The translations under genes and the position numbers were made by a program. From assembly GCA_028583605.1 (NCBI GenBank), contig CM053329.1, forward strand, positions 31,334,992 through 31,398,991: a DNA stretch of 64,000 nucleotides, read 5' to 3'. The notes below the pieces were generated by a model. It did not search any database. It saw only the letters and a list, made by a program, of their open reading frames with translations, and was not told where the DNA came from. The stretch is from Dastarcus helophoroides (lineage: Eukaryota > Arthropoda > Insecta > Coleoptera > Bothrideridae). Below are positions 52,186 to 60,899 of this stretch, piece after piece; position 1 is the stretch's first letter; the number at the start of each line of letters is the position of its first letter.

Positions 52186-52397
52186 AAACCACAGATTATA
52201 GAAGGATGATGGTCTCTCGTAAAAAACGGTGTCGAAAAAGCCTCTAGGGTCTAGGGAATAAAAGCAAAGGCAAGACCAGTTAATAAAAGTACCATCTCGT
52301 GATATCAGGAGCTATGGAATTCTACTATCAATAAAGAATGAAGTAAAGAAATATAAATATAACTAATAAAGGGCTGCTGGGAAATGTCAAAACTTAC

Positions 52398-52505
52398 CGA
52401 TTTTGTTAAATGTTGTCGCTTCTTACTGTGTTGGTTCATACTTTTTACGAAAAAAGTGATGTAAGAGAAATTCAAAAATATTTTATGCGGTTTATTTGTA
52501 GCCAT
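52398..52505 (-). CDS. Candidate first coding exon of the bZIP gene
   Basis: On the minus strand an ATG at 52505 opens 36 codons (MATNKPHKIFLN... MNQHSKKRQHLTKS) that end at a strong donor GTAAGT (first base 52397) in phase 0. This is exactly the phase needed by the next bZIP exon at 43933 (VEYVYDSTF). An internal ATG (MNQHSKK) is an alternative start. No other upstream start exon was found for that gene. The assignment rests only on splice site, phase and position; the intron would be about 8.5 kb. Confidence 0.35.
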
Positions 52506-53190
52506 TCAACAGAATTTGCCTAAATGTTTATACATGGACACTATAGCGAGTGCAATATCCTTCTATCAAGTGTACAAAAGTTTTTCCTTCTATTAGGGAT
52601 GTCGATTCATCTTTAAAGTAATCGATTTTTGGATCGATTCCAGTCGTGAGCAAAAGAATCGATTATCGATAAAAACGGGTGCTGAAAGATCGATTTCCGA
52701 TTAATCGCCTTGTTGGTGAAATCTTTAAACATTTCTAATAAAAGAAAAATTGAAGGATAATGATCAATTGGCGTCATATCTCCTATATCAAAACTATCAA
52801 CTTTAAGTGATACAAATACAACACACAAACACACACAAAAGTTGTGACAAAGCATTCAAAAAGGTGAATTACGTAACAATTTGTAGGCAACGCAAAGCTT
52901 AAAGAAAATGGCGCCACCATTATATCCAAATTGGAGTTGACAGTTGGGCCCATTTATTATATTCTATGCTTTGTATGTTTTTTGCACATAACTGCAAGTT
53001 GACTAACTGAGGTTAGTGTTTACGATTCTGATTTTGTATTTTTTATGGATTTTCAGTGTAATTTTAAAATAAAGGGACAAAATAAATACGTTCATTTAAC
53101 AATCGAAAAAATAAAATGTCAGTGACCAAACTCACTGACAACTGACAGAATAACAGTCTAGCCGAACAAACTACTATGATGGAACCACAG

Positions 53191-56100
53191 CAGTGTTGCC
53201 ATACGTACGGTAATTACCGTATATGTACGGTAATTCTGACAAAAGTACGATGTATGGTCCAAGTACCAATACCATACCAAAAAATACGGTAATTTATGTT
53301 TTACTTTTTAATAACAATAAGTTTGTTAAGTAATTCACCAATATTATTCTAGGTACAGCTCCACAATTTACAACCAAGTAAAAAATTTGCGCCGTGCTAT
53401 CTGGTGATAAGTAGAAAACATTGTAGTTTAATTTTGAAAGTTTTTCTTGGATTTTAAACACTAATATTTATATTTTAATTATTTATTACTAATTAGAATG
53501 ATCCGCTACATATTTATTTTCTGTTTTGTTTTTTATTTACGTATTTTTGGTTTTTTTACGAAGATGTAGAACGGTCATTCATTTATAAAAACATATTTAT
53601 AAATATAAAGTTTAAACTGGAAATTACGAGATTAAAGTGAAAATTTCTACTTTATTCCCCTAATTTTGACTTTTTTTGAAGAAATTTCACAGATAGAGTC
53701 GAAATGTCGGCTTTAATCTCGAAATTTCAATTTTTTTTCCCGAAATTTCGAGATAAATCGAAATTCCTTATTCTACAGTTAGATTAGGCAGATGACAGTT
53801 GAGCCCCACCGACCCTTAGAATATAAAACTTTATGCTAAGCACCAACCCTTTTATAATTTAGAATTGACACTAGGCATTAGAGTACGTTCAGTAATTTCA
53901 ATTTTCTGTTACCCCAAATTTCGACTTTTTTCTTGGCATTTCAAGGTTAAAGTCGAATTTTCGAAAAAAAAGTCGAAATTTCGAGTTCAAAACCGACATT
54001 TTACAAAAGCGTAGAAAGGTATTGATTAAAAAAAATTATATTTCGAAATTTCGACATTTTAGTAAAGCGTAAAAGGGACATTGATTAAAAAAAAAATGTT
54101 TAGTGATACCGACATTTTTTTCGAAATTTCGATTTTTTTTCGAAAATTTAATCTCGGAATTTCGGATTTAAACGCGAAATTGCGGCTTTAAAGTCGAAAT
54201 TTCGACTTTACACTCAAAATTTCGAATTTTTTCTCCAAAATTCGATTTATTTCTCGAAATTTCTACTTTTTTCTTAAAATTCCGAAATTAATGTAATTAT
54301 AATTAGCAAATTTTGGTCTTTTTTTATAGAAATTTTGAGATTAAAGTTGAAATTTCGAGAAAAAAGTCGAAATTTCCAGTTTTAAATCGAAATTCCGTGA
54401 TTAAGGTCGAAATTTCGAGAAAAAAGTCGAAATTTTGAGAAAAAAGTCCAAATTTCGAAATATTTCGAGAAAAAAGTCGAAATTTCAGAAAAAAGTCGAG
54501 ATTTCACGAAACAAGTCGACATTTCGAAAAAAATATTTGAAAAAATAGTTAAAAAGTCGAAATTTCAGAAAAAAGTCGAGATTTCACGAAAAAAGTCGAA
54601 ATTTCGAGAAAAAAGTCGATATTTGAAAAAAAAGTCAAAAATTGAAAAAAAAATAAAATTTCGAAAAAAAGAGATGGAATTTGGAAAAAGAGTTGAGATT
54701 TCGCGAAAAAAATAGAGATTTCGAGAAAAAAAGCCGAAATTTCGAGAAAAACGTCGAAATTTCGAGAAAAAAGTTGAAATTTCGAGAAAAAAGTCGAAAT
54801 TTCGATAGTGAGGTCAAAATTTCGAGAAAAAAATCGGAATTTTGAAAAAAAAAACTCGAGATTTCGCGAAAAATGTCGAAATTTCGATATTAAGGTCAAA
54901 ATTCGAAAATTCAGAAAAAAAAATAAAATCAAAAAGTCAAACTTTTCAGATTAAGGTCGAAATTTCAAGAAAAAAAGCAAAATTTGAGATAAACATCGAA
55001 ATTTCGAGAAAAAATTCGGAATTTCGAAAGATTTCGAGAAAAACGTTGAAATTTGAGATAAAATTCAATATTTCGAGAAAAGAGTCGAAATTTCGAAAAA
55101 AAAATCGAATTTTGCGAAAGAAGTTGAAATTTCCAGAGAAAAATATAAGTGGAAATTTTGAATATAAAGTTGAAATTTCGAGAAAAATGTCGAAATTTCG
55201 ATATTAAAGTCAATATTTCGAGAAAGAAGTCAAAATTTAAATAAAAAAAACGAAATTTTGAGAAAAAAGTGAAAATTTAAAAAAAAACGTCGAAATTTCG
55301 AGAAAAAAGTCGAAATTTCGAAATATTTCGAGAAAAAAGTCTAGATTTCGAGAATAAACTCAAAATTTCGAGAAAAAAAGTTGAAATTTCGAAAAAAAAA
55401 GTCGAAATTTCGATATTAAGGTCAAAATTTCGAGAAAAAGGTCAAAATTTCGAGAAAAATGTCAAAATTTGAGAAAATTTATTTCGAAATTCTGTAACTA
55501 AGATCGAAGTTTCGGGAAAAAGAATCGAAATTTGGAAAAAAAAGTCGAAATTTTGACCTGATAAGGTGAAAATTTCGAAATAAAGGTCTAAATTTGAGGA
55601 AAAAGTCGAACTTTCTACAAAAAAAGTCGAAATTTCGCGAATAATGTCGAAATTTCGATATTCAGGTCAAAATTTCGAGAAAAAGCTCGATATTTGAGAA
55701 AAAACTCGAAAATTAAGAAAAAACAAACAAATTTTCGAAAAAAAAGTCAAACTTTTCAGATTAAGGTCGAAATTTCTAAAAAAAAGTCGAAATTTGGGAA
55801 AAACGGCGAAAATTTCGAGAAAAAAGTCAAAATTTAAGAAAAAAAGACGAAAATTCGAGAAAAAAGACGAAATTTCAAAAAAACGTCGAAATTTCGAGGA
55901 AAAAGTCGAAATTTCGAAATTTTTCGAGAGAAAGGTCAAAATTTGAGAAAAAAGTCTAGATTTCGAGAAAAATGTCGAAACTTCAAGAAAAAAGTTGAAA
56001 TATCGAGAAAAAAGGTAGAAATTTGCGAAAAAAGTCGAAAATTTCTATAAAAAAATTCGAAATTTTGAGTTTAAAGTTGAAATTTCGAGATAAATGTCGA

Positions 56101-56343
56101 AATTTTGATATTAAGGTCAAAACTTCAAGATAAAGGTCGAAATTTTGAGAAAAAAAAATCGAAATTGGGGAAAAAAGTCAAAATTTTGAAAAAAAGTCCA
56201 AATTTTGAGAAAAAAAAAATAAAATAAAATAAAATAAAAGTTTTTAAGATGGTAAGAAGTAAAATAACGTAGGGTAATTTTTGTGAAAATACTATAATTT
56301 TAACTGCGTATGTACTGAATTTTATCTTCTTATGGCAACACTG
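53191..56343. mobile_element. hAT-like element carrying a 20-bp-unit array, inner member of the nested pair
   Basis: Ends CAGTGTTGCCATA (53191-53203) and TATGGCAACACTG (56331-56343) form a perfect 13-bp inverted repeat of hAT type (CAGTGTTGCC). The flanks AACCACAG and CACCACAT share the central ACCACA. The left subterminal zone repeats TACGGTAATT three times. Most of the interior is the AAATTTCGA array. No transposase was seen. Confidence 0.82.
53640..56215. repeat. Best-preserved AAATTTCGA array (block 5), unit about 20 bp
   Basis: Dozens of near-copies of GTCGAAATTTCGAGAAAAAA, with the palindromic core TCGAAATTTCGA. The unit is clearest at 54350-56150; at 53640-54300 both strand senses mix. 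It ends in an (AAAAT)n run at 56213-56238. Minus-strand frames of up to 127 codons (FSRNFDFFLEIS-type) are translations of the repeat. Confidence 0.93.
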
Positions 56344-56661
56344 CACCACATTTATCTTTCCCATTCAGTCAACGACATCATGAATGAAATCAAATGTTAA
56401 TGCTGCCATCTGTTGGCTTATTAACGTAGCTATTGCTAGTAGAAGAAAGTGGAGAATAACATAACGACATAAATACACTTATATAAAAAATGTTTGTCAT
56501 TAAATTTACAGTGACCTGCATCTAAGGTAGATCGATCCGATTCTTAGGATTTTTGAATCGTTCATTAAATCGATCTTGTATTCGAGATCGATCCAAAAAA
56601 TCGACCTTGAGACTTGAAAAAATCGATTTTTCGATTTATCGACCTCAGATCGACATCCCTA

Positions 56662-57060
56662 GCTTCTAGTGTGCTGCTGTCATTTTTTGGCATGTTCGCG
56701 TAAGATTCTTACTTGATTCGCAATCGGTAAATTGACATTAAATATTCTGCAGAACTATCAGGAATAGAAGTCCATTTAGTATTGCATTTTTAGGCGTTTC
56801 GAAAATAGGATTCACAATAAAAGATTTTTCTTCCATTTTAAAAGCAAATCGATAAAGTATTGTTTAAGGTTATGTTTGTTTACTTGTCTGCTTAAAATGC
56901 GGATCAAGTAAGGAACGTACGTAAATATGACAGAAAATGACAAGAGTCCACTAGATGGGAAAATTTTTTGTACACACGATATAATCGGTGACAGAAATAA
57001 TCGAACTAAATATTTTTCATATTGTTTTTATTAGCACTATCAACAATTTAATAATTTTTA
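56662..57060. other. Intergenic sequence: no gene seen
   Basis: AT-rich flank between the hAT pair and the next array. Confidence 0.45.
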
Positions 57061-58690
57061 GCAGAAATGGATATAAAATATAAAAATATCACTCTTAAAC
57101 CAAACGACAACAAATCGAAATATTTAAGATCACTTTTTTGAAAATTCCTACTTTTTTGAAGAATTCAATTTTTATTGAAAATTTCCATTTATTTCGACAT
57201 TTTAAAATACCCAATTTTTTTACCAAGTCGATCTTTTCTCGTTCGACCAAAATTCTATTTTTTCTCTCGAAATTTTGACTTGATTTTGAAAATTTTGGCT
57301 TTTTCAAAATTCCAACTTCTTCAAAATTCTGTGTCATTTGGATATATTTTGATTTTTTTGAACTTTTTACCTTTTTATAAACTTTGCTTTTGTAAAACAT
57401 TTTATTTTTTGAAATTTTCAGCTTTTTGAAAATTTTCTTTTTAATATTTCATTTTTTTTAAATATTTTGAATTTATCTCGAAGTTATTAAATTTTTCGAA
57501 AATTTCGACTTTACTTTTGAAAATGTTAACTTTTCTTAAAATGTCGACTCGGAATTTCAATTTTTTTTGCAAATCTGACTTTTTAAATTTAACTTTTTCA
57601 AAACATGTCAATTCTTTTTCAAAATTTGAATTTTTTGTAAGTTTTAACTTTTGCAAACATCGACTCTCTCGAGTGTTGACGTTTTTTTAATTCGACTTTT
57701 TTTCAAAATTTTGGCTTTCTAAAAATGATGATTGTTTTTCAAAGTTTGCCTTAGATTTTTATTAAAAATTTTCAAACATTTTTCGACTTTTATTTTCGTT
57801 TTTACATTTTGGAAACTTCGAAATTCAAATTTTCTCTTTTTTTTAGTTTCCATTTTATATTTACCTTATTTTATTAATCGCAAGACTCTTTCACTTTCGC
57901 CTTTCTGTAGGATTTTGATTTATTTTCTAAATTCTGAATTTCAGCATCTCTCTGAAGATTATCTATCGAAACGCGTTAGAGCAACCTTTGTTGTGTTTTC
58001 CAATCTTTCCTGGTTTCAGGGGACAAGGGGACAAAATTTCGACTTCTTGTAAAAATTTTGACACAAAGCTTTTTTCTCAAAATTTCCATTTTTTCCAAAA
58101 CTTTGGTTTTTTATAAATATGATTATGTTGAAACATTTTTTCTTTGACAACCTTTACCTTTTTTCAAAATATTCACTTTTTTTGAAAAACAACTTTTGTT
58201 CAAACTTGTCACTATATTTTTCGAAGTTTTAACTTTTTTTTTGAAAATTCTGACTTGCTATTCAAAACACCTCATTCTTCAAATATTGACTTTTGTCTCA
58301 AAATTCGATATTTTCTGTTTTTGGACATTTCCATTTAAAATTGAATTTTTCTGAAGAATATTTCGACCTTTTATAAAATTCGTTAATTTTTCTAAAAATG
58401 GATTGAAATTTTAATAGAAAACTAAAAATATGATAAAATTTAAATAAAGTAAAAATTTTGAGAGAAATCTTTTTGAAAGTTGCAATTTTTTTTATCCAAA
58501 TTTGACTTGTTCTGAAAATACCACTTTATTCACAAAAATTGACTTTTGGGAATATCGTCTTTTTTGACATTTCCACTTTTTCAAAATGTCGACATTATTT
58601 CTTGAAGTTCTCTGAAAAATTTGGCTTGGTTTTGAAATTTCGACTATAATTTGGAAATTCGACCTGCAGTTTTTAAGTGAAAATATACAT
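57061..58690. repeat. T-rich degenerate AAATTTCGA-type array (block 6)
   Basis: Units of TTCGACTTTTTTC / AAAATTTCGAC type, the reverse orientation relative to block 5. It contains the conserved module at 57946-58028. Frames here are repeat by-products. Confidence 0.75.
57946..58028 (-). repeat. Conserved array module, copy 4
   Basis: Reverse orientation of copies 2 and 3. It contains ATCTCTCTGAAGAT, CGAAACGCGTTAGAGCAACC, TTTGTTGTGTTTTCCAATCT and GGTTTCAGGGGACAAG. Its CTTCAGAGAGAT end is shared with copy 3 only. Confidence 0.78.
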
Positions 58691-59299
58691 TACTCAACTG
58701 GAAGGTTTTTTTTGCCCATGAATTTTTCAGAATCATTGTTACCCCTTCTTAAAGAAACCTCTACGCAAAGTGGGTTTACTACAATTGAAAAAATTGCTTG
58801 ACCTAAAATGGATAAATGGTCAAAATAAAATGTGAGCATTCTTTTTTTCTTTTTGTTCGTCACTTTATGACTTTGAAGATTTTTATTTATTTCGATTTAT
58901 TTATAAGGGCGAATCAGTTTAGAAATTGATGCTGAAAACTTGGAGTGGAGTGAATCAAACTTTTTGACCATTAAAATATTTATTATCAAAATAAAAGTTA
59001 TAACACTGTAATAACTGCTGTTGTAAAGCTTAGAAAGTTAAATTGAGATAACACATTTTAATACTATGTTACATTATTCTTATATAAGTATTAGTATAAA
59101 GCAATATTTAAAAATATAACGATTGAGTCCATTAATTGTTTTAAATAAAATGCTGATGACCTTGACCACTATTATCTAGCATCTATTGTAAAAAATAAAC
59201 CATATCACTTATAAGTTGCGCGAATTATACAATTGGTTGATTCATCCTAATTGTATAACTACTTTACATTTCATATGAATTTGTTAACATTACTAAAAT
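58691..59299 (-). other. 3' flank of IST1
   Basis: AT-rich non-coding sequence downstream (minus sense) of the IST1 stop. A candidate minus-strand AATAAA lies at 58979-58984, about 316 bp past the stop. Confidence 0.45.
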
Positions 59300-60244
59300 T
59301 CAATTTTTCTTTTTTAAAGCTTCAAATCGTTTAGCTAAATCATCAAAATCAATATCATCAGTTTTTTCTGACGGAACCGAAGGCAAATCGGCTGAGTTAA
59401 AATCAAAATCATTGTTCATTTTCGACTTGTCCATCGGTTTTGAAGGTGTATCTATATTCGTGTTGTCAGTATTACTCTCTTTAACTTCATCCATTGGTGG
59501 AATATTATATGAGAAGGATGTGGGGGGAGCCGTGGGCCCACTTAAATCCGGATAGTGCAAGGGCGCGGGTCCCCCAAACGGCAACGGCGGCGGCTGTGGA
59601 TAACCCAAAAACCCCGGCGGTTGCGGCATACCCCCCAAATTGTTTTTATCAGATAAATCTATTAGCATTGCATCCTTGCCTTTATCCATCTCCATAACCT
59701 GAGGATCGGGTTCATATGGAATATTGAACGACTTGGCGATTTCAATCATATATTTCTCTACTAAAAGCTTTGGTGCGGCTTGAATTGATAACTTATGTTT
59801 TAGACGCTCATTAATTGTTTCGATGGATTCTACTCTACAAGCTTCGGCAAAATTTAGGCCATATTTGGCTGTCAGCAGATCGGATATGACCTTGAGTTCT
59901 CCACAATCAGATTGGAGTCTGGGTGCCACCCAAATAAGACTAGCTACGGCCTCTGAAATACCGTCATCTAGTTCTTTGATGTTTGTTATTAGCCCAAATC
60001 TCGCCAGCAGCAAATCACAGTACATTTCGACAATTTCCATAGCCTCCACTAGGTAGTCTTCACGAATGATATATTCCACTCTAATTTTGGCCCTTTCTAC
60101 TTTACCCTCTCGTATAAATTGTGCAATTTCTCTTCTACTTTTCTCTGTTAATTCAGTTTTCTTCTTCTCAAGTAGTTTTAAACGTGCCATAGCTAAACGG
60201 AGATTTGTCTTTAATTTATTGTAGTTGGGAGCGCTCGAAAACAT
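59300..60244 (-). CDS. IST1: IST1 homolog, ESCRT-III-associated regulator of Vps4
   Basis: A single uninterrupted frame of 314 residues. Family role: IST1 folds like ESCRT-III subunits, binds CHMP1 and Vps4, and modulates membrane scission at endosomes and in cytokinesis. Seen: the N-terminal IST1 domain from residue 1 (MFSSAPNYNKLKTNLRLAMA, with KVERAKIRVEYIIREDYLVE, MEIVEMYCDLLLARFGLI and WVAPRLQSDCGELKVI) to about residue 175. A proline-rich linker follows (PQPPPLPFGGPAP). Then an LPSVPSE motif resembling MIM2, and a C-terminal MIM1-type DFDDLAKRFEALKKKN, which binds MIT domains of Vps4, LIP5 or spastin. Both ends match the family, so start and stop are secure. It is intronless, which could reflect a retrogene or intron loss. 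No damage is seen, unlike the two frame-broken genes upstream. Confidence 0.96.
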   Translation of the reverse strand: MFSSAPNYNKLKTNLRLAMARLKLLEKKKTELTEKSRREIAQFIREGKVERAKIRVEYIIREDYLVEAMEIVEMYCDLLLARFGLITNIKELDDGISEAVASLIWVAPRLQSDCGELKVISDLLTAKYGLNFAEACRVESIETINERLKHKLSIQAAPKLLVEKYMIEIAKSFNIPYEPDPQVMEMDKGKDAMLIDLSDKNNLGGMPQPPGFLGYPQPPPLPFGGPAPLHYPDLSGPTAPPTSFSYNIPPMDEVKESNTDNTNIDTPSKPMDKSKMNNDFDFNSADLPSVPSEKTDDIDFDDLAKRFEALKKKN

Positions 60245-60701
60245 TTTTGCGTCTATTTAAAACCACTAGTACACTTTTGCAACAGTTATTTATCAATTAA
60301 AACAAACTTCTAAAAACGTCTAAAAATAACATATTTGTCATCTGTTTGATGTTTATACGTCATATGTCAAACCCATATGATTAAGCCGAGTAGTTCAAAT
60401 GTCACTTACTGGGTCGTTGTCTTCTTCTATGGTCCTGCTCATTGGATTCTGCAAAGCCCAATTAATTTCATGTAGATTGCCGCAATAAATATATCCTCAA
60501 AGGTGAGTTATAATTTCTATCTCCGTACATTTTAAGAAATAAAATACAGAAGATATTTGGTTGGAACTACGCATAGAGCTTTTTAAAAACTCTATGCAAA
60601 CACGCAACACCAAACTTCTAAAGGTGGAAACGATACATCGATGTTTTAAGATCGATGACGCTACATGAAAACGTCGATCCATGAAACTTCAGGAGCGTAG
60701 A
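60245..60701. other. 5' flank of IST1
   Basis: Presumed promoter region. An inverted CCAAT (ATTGG) lies near 60438, but no TATA box or other clear element is seen. The minus-strand frame at 60497-60682 is not recognised. Confidence 0.4.
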
Positions 60702-60865
60702 GTTCATTTCAGATAAATATGCATAAGAGTAGACTGCGAAGTATTAAATCAACCTTTAGATTAGTATAAAAAAATTCATGAATTAAAGCTGGCTTCACGC
60801 TCAAACATTTTTATGTTTAATGTGTTGCCTATATTTCAGGGGTTGTTTGGCAGAAATAATTGAAC
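60702..60865 (+). repeat. Dispersed repeat family R, copy c
   Basis: Contains TTTCAGATAAATATG, GAAGTATTAAATCAAC and GTGTTGCCTATATTTCAGGG, then TTGTTTGGCAGAAATAATTG. It is closest to copy a (49072-49260). Confidence 0.75.
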
Positions 60866-60899
60866 TATTAATAAGGCTTATTATACATCACGATTTTTT

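Larger units (their letters stand above)
52594..56661. mobile_element. hAT-like element, outer member of a nested pair
   Basis: Ends TAGGGATGTCGAT (52594-52606) and ATCGACATCCCTA (56649-56661) are a perfect 13-bp inverted repeat. The flanks CCTTCTAT and GCTTCTAG agree at the central six of eight positions, consistent with a decayed 8-bp hAT duplication. Both subterminal zones are packed with ATCGAT/GATCGAT motifs. It is non-autonomous. A second element (53191-56343) is inserted inside it. Confidence 0.8.

Noticed and set aside
54549..54932. 127-codon minus-strand open frame (FSRNFDFFLEIS-like repeats)
   Set aside because: It is the translation of the 20-bp array; a 60-bp period gives a 20-residue repeat in any frame without stops. 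No domain and no start context.
57946..57985. CTGAAGA...CGAAAC in the conserved module as a hammerhead ribozyme core
   Set aside because: The CUGANGA and GAAAC boxes are present, but no convincing stem II or closing stem III with a cleavage site could be drawn, and copy 3 has GAAAT instead of GAAAC. Worth a covariance-model search, not a call.
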